Shown one piece after another: positions 11,015 through 20,263 of a stretch of 64,000 nucleotides of DNA. The stretch covers positions 124,001-188,000 of the forward strand of contig NZ_LT606951.1 in assembly GCF_900095205.1 (NCBI RefSeq), read 5' to 3'. This DNA comes from Polynucleobacter necessarius. Its GTDB lineage: Bacteria > Pseudomonadota > Gammaproteobacteria > Burkholderiales > Burkholderiaceae. A model generated the notes under the pieces. The model searched no databases, was not told where the DNA came from, and saw nothing but the letters and a program-made list of their open reading frames with translations. The position numbers and the translations under genes were made by a program. The stretch's first letter is position 1. Each line of letters opens with the position of its first letter.

Positions 11015-11582
11015 TGAGCTTTTTCTCCTAAAAGCTTTTCAATTTGGCCCGTAATGCTGCTGCTATTTGGCTTGGTCATGCTTCCAAATGAATCCATCAC
11101 ATTTCCATTTCGGTCTATTAAATATTTATAAAAATTCCATTTAGGAGTTGTACCTGTTTTGGCAATCAACATCTTAAATAAAGGGTTTGGGTTATTTCCG
11201 GAGACGGTGCTTTTGGCGAACATCGGAAATTTCACGTCATAGGTATTTTTGCAGAAGTCTGCAATTTCCTTATTACTTCCTGGTTCTTGTTGTCCAAAAT
11301 CATTGGATGGAAAGCCTAGCACCACAAATCCCTGATCTTTGTATTTGGCGTAAATTTTTTCTAGGCCTTCATATTGGCTAGTAAAACCACAGAAACTAGC
11401 TGTATTGACAACCAAAATGACTTTGCCCTGATATTGGCAGAGGTTTTGTGGCGCTTCATCTTGTAAGCGTGGGAAGGTACGGGAGAGTAGGGGGCTGCAA
11501 TTATTCGCAGCATTAGCAGGTTGAAACCCAAATAAAAAAGGGCAAGTAGGCCAAATAGGCAATTCATCGCATAACGTGGCAT
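11011..11582 (-). pseudogene. Frameshifted exported glutathione peroxidase
   Basis: Thiol peroxidase of the glutathione peroxidase family, Cys type. From ATG 11582 (AAAGGTG upstream) the frame gives a hydrophobic signal (MNCLFGLLALFYLGFNLLML) ending near IIAAP. A C run opposite plus 11490-11494 lacks one base; the enzyme continues in another frame as LLSRTFPRLQDEAPQ, VNTASFCGFTSQY with the peroxidatic Cys, the Gln motif GFPSNDFGQQEPG, and WNFYKYLID with the Trp/Asn positions. A 192-residue open frame starting at 11589 covers the catalytic part but with a nonsense N terminus and no signal, so activity from it is doubtful. First gene of the five-gene operon. Confidence 0.9.
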
Positions 11583-11673
11583 TTGACACCTTTTATTTCG
11601 TTTAATAGAGGTCAAGTCTAAGACATTCTGGCTAATATCGCAGGGCTTGTGGGAATGCCATTAATATGGAGTT

Positions 11674-12162
11674 ATGAGTCAGATAACCCCACCCTCTTTT
11701 GAAGCTAAGGTCTGCCCTCCAGAGCAATTAAGTGCACGTCTGGCAAAGCTTCCCCGTCCCTTAGTATTTACAAACGGTGTCTTTGATATTTTGCATCGCG
11801 GCCATGCTAGTTATTTAGCGCAGGCTCGTGCCTTAGGAGCCAGCTTGGTAGTAGGCGTTAATTCAGACGCTTCGGTGAAGATGTTGGGCAAAGATGACGA
11901 TAGACCAATTAATTCTGAGGCTGATCGGCAAGCATTATTGGCTGCCCTCGAGAGTGTAGATATGGCAATAATATTTACCGAACAAACGCCAGTCAACTTG
12001 ATTGAAAAAATTCGGCCTGATATTTACGTTAAGGGCGGCGATTATGAAATCGATACTCTGGCAGAGACTCATTTAATAAAGAGCTGGGGTGGTAAAGCAG
12101 TTGCAATACCTTTTTTGTATGAGCGCTCGACAACAAGTCTTTTGGGTAAGATTCGTTCTTAA
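11674..12162 (+). CDS. rfaE2: D-glycero-beta-D-manno-heptose 1-phosphate adenylyltransferase
   Basis: Stand-alone adenylyltransferase of ADP-heptose synthesis for the LPS inner core (equivalent to the C-terminal domain of E. coli HldE). 162 residues with the nucleotidyltransferase signature TNGVFDILHRGHASYL (HxGH), VGVNSD, PDIYVKGGDYEIDTL and the ERSTTSLLGKI loop near the end. The gene is divergent from gpx with a short spacer, and its stop overlaps the convergent coaX stop by four bases. Intact, in line with retention of LPS genes elsewhere in the window. Confidence 0.94.
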   Translation: MSQITPPSFEAKVCPPEQLSARLAKLPRPLVFTNGVFDILHRGHASYLAQARALGASLVVGVNSDASVKMLGKDDDRPINSEADRQALLAALESVDMAIIFTEQTPVNLIEKIRPDIYVKGGDYEIDTLAETHLIKSWGGKAVAIPFLYERSTTSLLGKIRS

Positions 12163-12971
12163 AGATTTTGCAGTAGCCATGCCCAAGTGCCACGCAATAC
12201 TAAGCCTTCAGTTATTTCAACGAATTGCTTAGCTGGTAAATTGGTTTCTGAAATTTCTTTCGCTAGGATTTTGGCATTACCGCCATCAAGCCAAATTTTC
12301 TCCACTGGAATATTCATTTCTTTAGCTTGCATTAAGGCAAATTGAATTGCGCCAATCTGTGCTGCATTACACCCGCCAATAATTGCTTCATTGGTCGTTA
12401 TTCCAAACCCCTGGTGAGTTTCTTTGCGAACCGCCAAAGGGAGTTGAGCAGTTTTGCTTTGTAAGCATTCTTGCATTAGGCCTAGGCCGGGCAAGATCCA
12501 GCCGCCATAATGCACGCCATTGGAGCCAAGTAAATCGATGGTGGTGGCTGTGCCGGCATTTACGATTAAGGTATTTATATTGGATAAAGCACGTGCTCCA
12601 ATAAGCGCTGCCCAGCGATCAGCACCAAGCTTGCCGGGCTCTTTGTAAAGGCTTCGGATGCCTAAATAAGTGCTATCACCATTTAATTGTTTCCAGTCAA
12701 GATCATTCCATTGTGGGAAAAGTAATTTGAGCTGAGTAACTGCGTCGTCCCCTGCAACACAACAAAATCCAATGGCTTCTGGCTTCGGCAGTGTTTTGGA
12801 AATATAGCTCGCTAACTCAGAACGAAGTTCATCCGATTGCAAAGTTTTGCTAGATATAGATCCCGAATAAGCCCATAGTTTCTTTTGGCGATCGCTTGGG
12901 TTTTGAGTGGATTCGACCGCCGCCCATTTGAGGCGAGTATTGCCAACATCAAAGAATAAATAAGGACTCAT
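12159..12971 (-). CDS. coaX: Type III pantothenate kinase
   Basis: Phosphorylates pantothenate in the first step of CoA synthesis. 270 residues; ASKHA-fold motifs are the phosphate-binding DVGNTRLKWA near residues 8-17, LGADRWAALIGA with the catalytic Asp, and NAGTATTIDLL. A third motif, WLDGGNAKIL, lies near the C terminus. Intact. Its start overlaps the birA stop by four bases, the usual birA-coaX pairing of betaproteobacteria. coaD, a later step of the pathway, is also intact at 48.3 kb. Confidence 0.95.
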   Translation of the reverse strand: MSPYLFFDVGNTRLKWAAVESTQNPSDRQKKLWAYSGSISSKTLQSDELRSELASYISKTLPKPEAIGFCCVAGDDAVTQLKLLFPQWNDLDWKQLNGDSTYLGIRSLYKEPGKLGADRWAALIGARALSNINTLIVNAGTATTIDLLGSNGVHYGGWILPGLGLMQECLQSKTAQLPLAVRKETHQGFGITTNEAIIGGCNAAQIGAIQFALMQAKEMNIPVEKIWLDGGNAKILAKEISETNLPAKQFVEITEGLVLRGTWAWLLQNL

Positions 12972-13753
12972 GATTGAATTCGCAATGAAACATCACCTGC
13001 ATGAATAGCAACAGTTTTGCTTCCTTGCTGCAATAGTAATGCCCCTTTTTCATTTACGCCTATTGCAATTCCATAAATGGGATCTTTGCCTATACCGGAG
13101 ATACATACCGATTGACCTTGATATGCATCCCATTTCATCCAACGCTCTTGGTATAGCTCAAATCCATGTACATCAAATTCAGAAAGACTATTTTCAAGAG
13201 CGGCTATTAATTTAAGCCACAGATATTCAATATCAGGTAGCGAGTCGGTGAGTTGAGCTAGCGAACCAACTTTAAGCCCGCCGGTCAGATTTGATTCGAT
13301 AGCTTGTGCATTTCTTAGGTTAATTCCAATGCCAATAATCATCCAAGTAGGTTCATCCGGTTTTGCTTGCCCACCTTCAATGAGGATGCCACCGAGTTTT
13401 GCATTATTCAACAACAAATCATTTGGCCATTTCAAACTCAGACCAACCTGTTGAAGTTCCGTTTCACTTAAATTGCATGCCTGAGCTATACCGGTTATTA
13501 CTGCTAGGCCTGCTAATAGGCTAAGTCCACCCAATTCAGCAGGGGCTCTCTTGAACGGAAAAGCAAGGGAGAAACAAAGGGAGTCCTCTGGAGTTGCAAG
13601 CCATGATCTACCCGCTCTCCCTTTTCCGGCTGTTTGTTTGCGGGCAATACGTGCAACGGGGTTAATTAAATCGTCTGAGCGCCAGCGAGCCAAAAGATCG
13701 TCGTTAGTAGATTTGGTCTCGGTAATGCGCTCAAGGATGCAATTTGCAGTCAT
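12968..13753 (-). CDS. birA: Biotin--[acetyl-CoA-carboxylase] ligase
   Basis: Attaches biotin to the biotin carboxyl carrier protein. 261 residues, starting directly with the catalytic domain (ERITETKSTNDDLL), so it lacks the N-terminal winged-helix DNA-binding domain of E. coli BirA and is unlikely to be a repressor. The biotinyl-AMP loop is GKGRAGRSW, and SLKWPNDLLLNNAKLGGILIE supplies the catalytic Lys. The C-terminal SH3-like domain follows (GIAIGVNEKGALLL). Four-base overlap with coaX. Confidence 0.94.
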   Translation of the reverse strand: MTANCILERITETKSTNDDLLARWRSDDLINPVARIARKQTAGKGRAGRSWLATPEDSLCFSLAFPFKRAPAELGGLSLLAGLAVITGIAQACNLSETELQQVGLSLKWPNDLLLNNAKLGGILIEGGQAKPDEPTWMIIGIGINLRNAQAIESNLTGGLKVGSLAQLTDSLPDIEYLWLKLIAALENSLSEFDVHGFELYQERWMKWDAYQGQSVCISGIGKDPIYGIAIGVNEKGALLLQQGSKTVAIHAGDVSLRIQS

Positions 13754-13790
13754 TTCGACATTGTAGAAAGGTTTGACCTAGAATTGTGGA

Positions 13791-14885
13791 ATGGATCAAA
13801 AAGATCAACGACCAAGGAAATTAGCATGGCCCTTACAGGCTATGCCATTAGCCAGGGCTATGTGTCTTAGCTACGCACTTTTAATCATCTATGTGAGCCT
13901 AAATCCATTTGACTTTGATTTTCAGAACGGTATAGCTGCTTGGGCTTGGCTGGATGCACCACTGCCCCATTTTATCACTTTATTTGATGTGTCAGTCAAT
14001 GTCTTGGCCTATATTCCATTGGGATTTTTGGGCATGTTTGCAACCTATCCACGCTGGCGTAATTTCGTTGCGCTTGGGATAGCTTTATGTCTAAGCGCTT
14101 CTCTAGCCTTTGTTGTGGAAACCTTGCAATCTTGGTTGCCCACCCGAATACCAAGTCAAATGGACTGGTGGGCTAATGTATTGGGCGGACTTTTAGGGGG
14201 TTTATTAGCCATTCCTTTGGGTCCTCAGTGGTTTTCTGGAAGCACAATTCGCCGTCATTTTGATCAATGGTTTGGCTTAAATTGGGCGGCATGCGCGCTC
14301 TTCTTATTATTTCCTTGGTCACAAATTTATCCCCAAAGCTCGTGGCTTGGAACCGGGGTATGGGGTCATGCAATCTTTGGTTCGATTGATTGGGGCACTC
14401 TAGTTATTAATCATGTGATTCAAGAGACGGTGATCACTTCATTGTGTTGGCTTGGCGTTGGCTTATTGCTTTCATTAGGGTTGCGTCATAAAGCCCCTCA
14501 GTGGTTGATTCTGAACGGACTTCTTGGACTTACAGTGCTCATTAAAATTTTATTTAGTGGGCTTCAATTTGGCACAGAGTTCAGCTTAATTTGGCTTACC
14601 GCTGGCGCAGTTTGGGGAATGATCTTGGGTAGCCTCTTGTTGAGGTGGGCGCTCAAGCTGGAACCAGCAGTGAAGTTCTGGCTAGCCTTGATTTGTTTGG
14701 TTGGAACCGCAATTGCGGTCAATATATTGCCAGACAACCCATACTTCATACTCACATTAAGGCACTGGTATCAAGGTCGTTTATTGCACTTTAACGAGTT
14801 AATGCAGTGGGTTTCGGTAGTATGGTTACCTCTGGCTTTAGTTTGGATGATTCGAAGCGCCATGAAATTTAAATCACAACATTGA
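13791..14885 (+). CDS. VanZ-family membrane protein
   Basis: Polytopic inner-membrane protein of 364 residues. The N-terminal part matches the VanZ fold: YVSLNPFDF after the first membrane helix, DVSVNVLAYIPLGFLG in the second, a third helix with the conserved ETLQSWLPTRIPSQMDWWANVLGGLLG. The C-terminal 200 residues add about five further helices. In other bacteria VanZ proteins affect glycopeptide or teicoplanin sensitivity; the role in Gram-negatives is unknown. It is divergent from birA (37-base gap) and is followed closely by the broken ferredoxin gene. Confidence 0.8.
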   Translation: MDQKDQRPRKLAWPLQAMPLARAMCLSYALLIIYVSLNPFDFDFQNGIAAWAWLDAPLPHFITLFDVSVNVLAYIPLGFLGMFATYPRWRNFVALGIALCLSASLAFVVETLQSWLPTRIPSQMDWWANVLGGLLGGLLAIPLGPQWFSGSTIRRHFDQWFGLNWAACALFLLFPWSQIYPQSSWLGTGVWGHAIFGSIDWGTLVINHVIQETVITSLCWLGVGLLLSLGLRHKAPQWLILNGLLGLTVLIKILFSGLQFGTEFSLIWLTAGAVWGMILGSLLLRWALKLEPAVKFWLALICLVGTAIAVNILPDNPYFILTLRHWYQGRLLHFNELMQWVSVVWLPLALVWMIRSAMKFKSQH

Positions 14886-14901
14886 TGAATATAATTTTCC
14901 T

Positions 14902-15206
14902 ATGAGTTTTTCACACCAGCTATTTTTCTGTCTAAATCAGCGCGGTAATGGTGAAGAGTGTTGTGATCAACGCAATGCCTTTGCTTTATTTGACTATGCA
15001 AAAAAGTAAAGGAGCTTGGTCTTGCAGGCCCAGGGAAAATTCGTGTAAACAAAGCAGGATATTTGGATCGATGTGCTGATGGTCCTGTAATGGTCATTTA
15101 TCCAGAAGGTATTTGGTATACCTTGATTGATGTGGATGACGTTGAGGAAGTTATTCAATCTCATTTAATCGAAGGGCGTCCAGTAGAACGCCTGCAATTA
15201 GCTTAG
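14902..15206 (+). pseudogene. Broken thioredoxin-like [2Fe-2S] ferredoxin
   Basis: Family of about 100-residue (2Fe-2S) ferredoxins found upstream of the alpha/beta hydrolase and lipoate genes in betaproteobacteria. From ATG 14902 the frame reads MSFSHQLFFCLNQRG with EECC and stops after FDYAKK. A run of six A at 15000-15005 lacks one base; the next frame continues VKELGLAGPGKIRVNKAG to RPVERLQLA and ends at 15206. In the second part, the family motif AGCLDRC reads AGYLDRC because codon 15060-15062 is TAT in place of an expected TGT. So a cluster ligand is also lost. Two independent defects support loss of function. Too disrupted to form one open frame. Confidence 0.88.
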
Positions 15207-15230
15207 TGTTTCAATGATTGAGAGTTTTTT

Positions 15231-15944
15231 ATGAATAGTCGTACAAAAGTAATTCATATTGAAGGCATAGTTGGATCGATGGAGATGTCTATTGATCTTC
15301 CTGATGAACTAAAAAATAATCCTGCTTTTGCGGTACGGGGTTTGGCACTAGTTGCGCATCCACATCCACTCATGGATGGAACCATGGATAACAAAGTAGC
15401 TCAAACCATGGCGCGTGCTTTTAATCAATTGGGTTATGTGAGTGTGCGTCCGAACTTTCGTGGTGTGGGTGGAACCGAGGGCATTCATGATGATGGTGTT
15501 GGGGAGTTAGAAGATTTGCTCCACGTTACTGACTGGATGCGAACTCCTTCAAGCTGGAGTGAGTATGATGTGACCGCAAATCAATCTTGGGTGGCGAGTG
15601 CTAATTCATTGCCATTGGTAGTTTCTGGCTTTTCTTTTGGAAGTTTTGTTGGTAGCCATTTGGTACAAAGGCTTGCAGATCTTGGGCGCCCAGCTAAGCG
15701 CCTTGTCATGGTGGGTAGCGCGGCTGGCAAATGGACACTAGCCTTGGTTCCTACAGATACCATTTTGATTCACGGCGAATTGGATGAAACTATTCCTTTG
15801 ATTGATGTCTTAGATTGGGCGCGTCCACAAGAGCTTACTGTTCAAGTTGTCCCAGGCGCCGATCATTTTTTTCATCGTCGCTTGCACTGTATTCGTAACA
15901 TCATTACTGGCGCTTGGTTAGGTATGCCAGATCACCGAAAATAA
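15231..15944 (+). CDS. Alpha/beta hydrolase (COG2945 type)
   Basis: Cytoplasmic hydrolase of 237 residues. The oxyanion region is ALVAHPHPLMDGTMDNKVAQ, the nucleophile elbow is SGFSFGSFVG (Gly-X-Ser-X-Gly variant with Ser around residue 130), the acid lies near GELDETIPL, and the catalytic His is in GADHFFHRRL. The NFRGVGGTEG motif is typical of COG2945. Substrate unknown. Located between the ferredoxin remnant and the lipoate genes; no signal peptide. Confidence 0.85.
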   Translation: MNSRTKVIHIEGIVGSMEMSIDLPDELKNNPAFAVRGLALVAHPHPLMDGTMDNKVAQTMARAFNQLGYVSVRPNFRGVGGTEGIHDDGVGELEDLLHVTDWMRTPSSWSEYDVTANQSWVASANSLPLVVSGFSFGSFVGSHLVQRLADLGRPAKRLVMVGSAAGKWTLALVPTDTILIHGELDETIPLIDVLDWARPQELTVQVVPGADHFFHRRLHCIRNIITGAWLGMPDHRK

Positions 15945-15965
15945 TTAGCACTAGGGACTTAAATC

Positions 15966-16232
15966 ATGACCGAAGAAAAATCATTAATCGAGTACCCATC
16001 ATTATTTCCAATTAAGGTTATGGGTAAAGCAAATCCTGAGTATCTTCCTGCGATCGTGCGTATTGCTAAACAATTTGATCCTACGTTTGATGAGAGCAAG
16101 GTTGAACAACGCCCATCTAAAGATGGAAATTATTTAGGCATCACTTTGCCAATAACAGCCACCAGCCGTGAGCAGTTAGATGAGCTCTATAGGACTTTAT
16201 CTACGCATCCATTAGTTAGTATCGTTCTGTAA
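15966..16232 (+). CDS. ybeD: DUF493/YbeD-family protein
   Basis: Small ACT-like protein of 88 residues ([17 protein letters not shown] ... [26 protein letters not shown]). The family is found beside lipB and lipA in many proteobacteria and has been suggested to regulate lipoate metabolism, but no activity is established. It precedes lipB by eight bases in an evident ybeD-lipB-lipA operon. Intact. Confidence 0.88.
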   Translation: MTEEKSLIEYPSLFPIKVMGKANPEYLPAIVRIAKQFDPTFDESKVEQRPSKDGNYLGITLPITATSREQLDELYRTLSTHPLVSIVL

Positions 16233-16240
16233 TAGCACTC

Positions 16241-16885
16241 ATGTCAGCTTTAGTAAAACAACTCGGATTGGCTGATTACGCATTCACGTATGAGACGATG
16301 AAAGCATTTACTAAAGCGCGTACCAATGAGACCCTCGATGAGATTTGGGTTTTAGAGCATCCGCCCGTATTTACTTTAGGTTTGGCTGGAGACGCGAATA
16401 ATCTCCATTCCCCCACAAATAACATTCCACTCGTTCAGGTAGATCGGGGCGGCGAAATTACGTACCACGGGCCTGGACAGATTGTTGTTTATCTCTTGCT
16501 CGACCTTAGACGTCTTGGGATATTTGTGAAGGAATTGGTATCCCGGATAGAGCAAGCCTTAATTGATACATTGGCAGATTTTGGAATACAGGCTGAGAGA
16601 CATCCTGGAGCCCCAGGAATATATATATCTGAGCAGTCTAGAGTGTCCTCAGAGTGGTTTGGCGCCAAGATAGCTGCTCTTGGGCTAAAGGTCTCTAAAG
16701 GTTGCTCCTATCATGGCTTAGCTCTCAATGTGGCAACGGATTTGGAGGCATTCAAGCGTATCCATCCTTGTGGCTATGAGGGTTTAAAGACGGTTGATAT
16801 GCGAACTCTTGGGATTAGGGACAATATAGACACTATTAGCCAAAGGCTTTTGCAGCACCTACAAAAGCAACTGATGCCATCATGA
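16241..16885 (+). CDS. lipB: Octanoyltransferase
   Basis: Transfers octanoyl from acyl carrier protein to lipoyl domains of 2-oxoacid dehydrogenases and GcvH. 214 residues with the LipB signature [19 protein letters not shown] (His in YHGPGQ), the catalytic Lys in [14 protein letters not shown] and the Cys-containing [12 protein letters not shown] loop. Its stop overlaps lipA by four bases (ATGA), so the two lipoylation steps are coupled. Intact. Confidence 0.95.
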   Translation: MSALVKQLGLADYAFTYETMKAFTKARTNETLDEIWVLEHPPVFTLGLAGDANNLHSPTNNIPLVQVDRGGEITYHGPGQIVVYLLLDLRRLGIFVKELVSRIEQALIDTLADFGIQAERHPGAPGIYISEQSRVSSEWFGAKIAALGLKVSKGCSYHGLALNVATDLEAFKRIHPCGYEGLKTVDMRTLGIRDNIDTISQRLLQHLQKQLMPS

Positions 16886-17892
16886 CAACAAATAAGACTG
16901 ACAATAACCCTTCCGTTGAGGCGCGCCAAGATCTCAATTACGACGCATCACGTAAGCAAAAATCGAGTGAGAAGACTGCGCGTATTCCGATCAAAATTGT
17001 TCCTCTTGAACAGGTTTTAAAAAAGCCCGATTGGATTCGCGTAAAAGCAGCTTCAGGTAACTCGCGATTTGCAGAAATCAAAAAAATATTGCGTGAGAAC
17101 GAATTGGTGACGGTGTGCGAAGAAGCGAGCTGCCCCAATATTGGAGAATGTTTTGGTAAAGGCACTGCCACTTTCATGATCATGGGTGACAAGTGCACTC
17201 GACGTTGCCCATTTTGCGATGTAGGGCACGGAAGGCCAGATCCACTTGATGTCAAAGAGCCTGCAAACTTGGCTCGTACTATTGCAGCGCTAAAACTAAA
17301 TTATGTAGTTATCACCAGTGTGGATCGTGATGATCTTCGTGATGGTGGCGCGATGCATTATGTAGATTGCATTTCTCAATCACGCGCTCTTTCCCCCAAT
17401 ACACGTATTGAGGTATTGGTTCCAGATTTTCGTGGTCGATTAGACAAGGCTCTGGATATTTTTGCTGAACATGCACCCTCTGGTTTGCCTGATGTGATGA
17501 ATCACAATCTAGAAACTGTTCCGCGTTTATATAAACAAGCTAGACCAGGCGCTGACTACTTGCATTCTTTAAAGCTATTGAAAGACTTTAAAGAGCGTTT
17601 CCCGCATGTCCCCACTAAAAGTGGTTTGATGGTCGGGTTGGGTGAAACAGACGAAGAGATTTTAGAAGTAATGCGTGATATGCGTGAGCACAATATTGAC
17701 ATGCTGACCATTGGTCAGTACCTCGCTCCTTCAGGACACCATTTACCTGTTACGCGCTATGTTCACCCGGATGTCTTTAAGATGTTTGAGGAGAGGGCAT
17801 ATGAAATGGGGTTCTCCCATGCAGCAGTTGGTGCCATGGTGCGCTCAAGCTATCATGCTGATCAACAAGCTCATGGAGCGGGGGTTGTCTAG
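16882..17892 (+). CDS. lipA: Lipoyl synthase
   Basis: Radical SAM enzyme that inserts two sulfurs into octanoyl groups. 336 residues. The auxiliary cluster motif is [12 protein letters not shown] (Cys-X4-Cys-X5-Cys) near residues 80-91, the radical SAM motif is [13 protein letters not shown] near residues 106-118, and the family C terminus ends with the conserved Arg-Ser-Ser ([10 protein letters not shown]). A non-conserved, charged N-terminal extension of about 30 residues precedes the core. Overlaps lipB at its start and the next lipoprotein gene at its end. Confidence 0.96.
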   Translation: MTTNKTDNNPSVEARQDLNYDASRKQKSSEKTARIPIKIVPLEQVLKKPDWIRVKAASGNSRFAEIKKILRENELVTVCEEASCPNIGECFGKGTATFMIMGDKCTRRCPFCDVGHGRPDPLDVKEPANLARTIAALKLNYVVITSVDRDDLRDGGAMHYVDCISQSRALSPNTRIEVLVPDFRGRLDKALDIFAEHAPSGLPDVMNHNLETVPRLYKQARPGADYLHSLKLLKDFKERFPHVPTKSGLMVGLGETDEEILEVMRDMREHNIDMLTIGQYLAPSGHHLPVTRYVHPDVFKMFEERAYEMGFSHAAVGAMVRSSYHADQQAHGAGVV

Positions 17893-18469
17893 AAGCATTT
17901 TTAAGGCCGTCAGTTTATTCGCAGCAATAGTTTTTCTGATTGCCTGCAGTCCTAAATTAGACTGGCGCACGGTTCAGTCGCCACAAGAGCAGTATACGGC
18001 TTTATTTCCTGGCAAGCCAGACAAATTAGAGCGACGCATTCCCTATCTTGATCAGGAGTTTTTACAAACACTTGAAGCGGTAAAAATTGATGAAGATATT
18101 TATTCGGTCAGCACTATTCAATTACCCGCTGGTCAAAGTGCTTCATTGAATATACTGATATCACAATTGCAAAATAATTTGTTAGATAGGGCAAAAGCAT
18201 CTGGCGGCGATGTCATTGTTGAGGATGCATTTTATAAAACAGTAGATCGACAACGTTTACCGACCAAAGATTATTTTCTAGATTTAAAGGGTGGTGATAA
18301 TTCTCAGCAGCTGATGCGCGTACGATGGATTAATCGAATGGCACCAAATGGCGCTAGTTGTATTTATCAGATATCAATACTGCATACAAAATCTGATTCA
18401 CCAAATGCAAAAACTTTTTTCTCTAAAGAAGAATACGAAAATTTCTTTAGTAATTTTGCCCCAGAGTAA
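17873..18469 (+). CDS. Putative lipoprotein, function unknown
   Basis: From ATG 17873 the product is 198 residues: a basic start ([11 protein letters not shown]), a hydrophobic segment and a lipobox ending LIAC at about residue 25, followed by SPKLDWRTV. That predicts a membrane-anchored lipoprotein; the residue after Cys is Ser, compatible with outer-membrane sorting. The body has no motif I recognise ([33 protein letters not shown]). The open frame extends further upstream within lipA, but earlier starts would bury the signal. It overlaps the 3' end of lipA by 20 bases in another frame, which suggests coupling. Confidence 0.75.
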   Translation: MERGLSRSIFKAVSLFAAIVFLIACSPKLDWRTVQSPQEQYTALFPGKPDKLERRIPYLDQEFLQTLEAVKIDEDIYSVSTIQLPAGQSASLNILISQLQNNLLDRAKASGGDVIVEDAFYKTVDRQRLPTKDYFLDLKGGDNSQQLMRVRWINRMAPNGASCIYQISILHTKSDSPNAKTFFSKEEYENFFSNFAPE

Positions 18470-18505
18470 ATCTAAAAATAATGAATTAGCAAGAGCAGAC
18501 AGTTT

Positions 18506-18760
18506 TTACTGTTTTTCGAGCGCCGCTACTTTAGCTTCCAAAGCCTCTAATTTTTCTCTTGTCTTAGCAAGAACTTTTGATTGAAGTTCAAACTCTTCGC
18601 GAGTTACCAAATCCATTTTCTGAAAACCTTGATTCATCATCGCGCGCACATTCTTTTCAATTTCCTGAGCGGGTGAGTTGCGGATCGCATCGCCAACCTT
18701 ATTCTGCATATCGCTTGCGATGCGTTGAATTTGTTCGAGTATTTCGCCAGGTTTTTGCAT
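18506..18760 (-). CDS. ubiK: UbiK-family ubiquinone biosynthesis accessory factor (YqiC/BMFP)
   Basis: Small coiled-coil protein; with start ATG 18760 it has 84 residues (MQKPGEILEQIQRIASDM...). The family signature is the central MDLVTREEFELQSKVLAKTREKLEALEAKVAALEK, of which the last half is a strong coiled coil. UbiK interacts with UbiJ and helps assemble the cytoplasmic ubiquinone-synthesis complex in E. coli. An upstream in-frame start at 18793 would add 11 non-family residues, so I prefer the internal ATG. It is convergent with the lipoprotein gene. Confidence 0.82.
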   Translation of the reverse strand: MQKPGEILEQIQRIASDMQNKVGDAIRNSPAQEIEKNVRAMMNQGFQKMDLVTREEFELQSKVLAKTREKLEALEAKVAALEKQ

Positions 18761-18882
18761 GATGAGGGTCCGCTGTTTTATTGATAGTTGCATAAAAGAT
18801 ACACATTCACATTTTAAGTTGTATGCGAAAAAGTGCCCAAAAAAGGGTCAAAACTTGAAAAATCACCAAAATTCCCTGATGC

Positions 18883-18900
18883 GGTGCAATATTTAGCACC
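18883..18900. promoter_or_regulatory. Inverted repeat upstream of torF-glnK-amtB, candidate operator
   Basis: GGTGC-N8-GCACC, about 125 bases before the torF start. The half-sites resemble those of NtrC but in the opposite order (NtrC sites usually read GCACY...RGTGC), and I see no sigma-54 -24/-12 element (TGGCAC-N5-TTGC type) nearby. The 232-base ubiK-torF spacer shows nothing else clear. Low confidence. Confidence 0.25.
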
Positions 18901-19025
18901 ATAAAAGTGTAATAGCATTAACTAGGGGAATCCGCCCGGAACCAGAAATGCCCCGACCTTCATGATCACTCCATGCAATCAGCATTTAGCCCATCTTTTA
19001 TTACAACCAGCAAAGAGTATAACAC

Positions 19026-19886
19026 ATGAAAACAATTCACAAGACAGCAGTTTCTGCAGCAGCAGTAGCTTTGTTGACAGGTCTTGCATCTTCAGCAGCT
19101 TTTGCTGCTGATGAACCAGCGGCGCCTGAAGTCAGCCCGGTTACAGCTAACGTGACTATCACAAACGACTATCGTTATCGTAGTATTACTCAGTCCAACT
19201 ACCAACCTGCCATTCAAGGTGGTTTTGATTACGCTCATGAGAGCGGTTTATATATTGGTAACTGGAACAGCACAATTAACTGGGTTTCTAACACCACTAA
19301 CAATGGCATTAAAGTTCCAATCGAAATGGACTTCTACGGTGGCTTTAAGAAAGAGTTGATTGCCGAAGGTTTTGCATCCGACATCGGTGTATTGCAATAC
19401 TACTATCCACAAACAGGTGGCAACTACAACTTGACCATGGTTAATCCAAATACAACTGAGTTATATGTAGCCCAAAACTTTACTTTTGGACCTGTAACTG
19501 GTTTCGTAAAAGCGAACTACTCGTTAACCAATATTTTCGGCATCCCACAAAGCTCAGGATCTTTCTATCCAGACTTAACAGTTAACTATGACACTGGTAT
19601 TTGGGGCATTAGCTTGAATGGTCACGTTGGATATCAGAAGGTTGTAGGTCAGCCAGGATCACAGAATGGGGTTTCTACAGCGCATGCAGGAAACAGTCTT
19701 GGCTATACAGACTTTAAGTTAGGCGCGACTAAAGACTTTGGTGGTGGCTTATCTCTTGCTGCTGCTTATGTCAGCACTAATGCAAATCCTGCATGGTGGA
19801 ATACTTATTCCAGCACAACAACTGGCACGCTCACAAGCGCAGCTGGACGTCTAGGTGCTGTAGTTTCTCTAACTAAAGTATTTTAA
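19026..19886 (+). CDS. TorF-family putative porin
   Basis: Outer-membrane beta-barrel of 286 residues with a clear signal peptide (MKTIHKTAVSAAAVALLTGL, cleavage after SSAAFA). The mature N terminus, TANVTITNDYRYRSITQSN, matches the family (TIGR02001/Gcw_chp); alternating hydrophobic strands follow, and the last strand ends VVSLTKVF with a C-terminal Phe, as needed for Bam recognition. In betaproteobacteria this gene lies directly before glnK and amtB, so it may serve in uptake of nitrogen compounds. Intact although amtB is not. Confidence 0.88.
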   Translation: MKTIHKTAVSAAAVALLTGLASSAAFAADEPAAPEVSPVTANVTITNDYRYRSITQSNYQPAIQGGFDYAHESGLYIGNWNSTINWVSNTTNNGIKVPIEMDFYGGFKKELIAEGFASDIGVLQYYYPQTGGNYNLTMVNPNTTELYVAQNFTFGPVTGFVKANYSLTNIFGIPQSSGSFYPDLTVNYDTGIWGISLNGHVGYQKVVGQPGSQNGVSTAHAGNSLGYTDFKLGATKDFGGGLSLAAAYVSTNANPAWWNTYSSTTTGTLTSAAGRLGAVVSLTKVF

Positions 19887-19899
19887 TTATTTACTCTGA

Positions 19900-20250
<351 letters not shown>

Positions 20251-20263
20251 AGAGAGGTTCAAA

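Noticed and set aside
17711-17872. Long N-terminal extension of the lipoprotein within lipA
   Set aside because: It would place about 54 residues before the signal peptide; the lipobox requires a start near 17873.
18498-18520. ACAGT-TTTT-ACTGT repeat at the end of ubiK as terminator
   Set aside because: Only five weak pairs and partly coding; too little to support a call.
18883-18900. NtrC binding site with sigma-54 promoter before torF
   Set aside because: The half-sites are in the wrong order and spacing for NtrC, and no -24/-12 element is visible. Listed only as a low-confidence inverted repeat.
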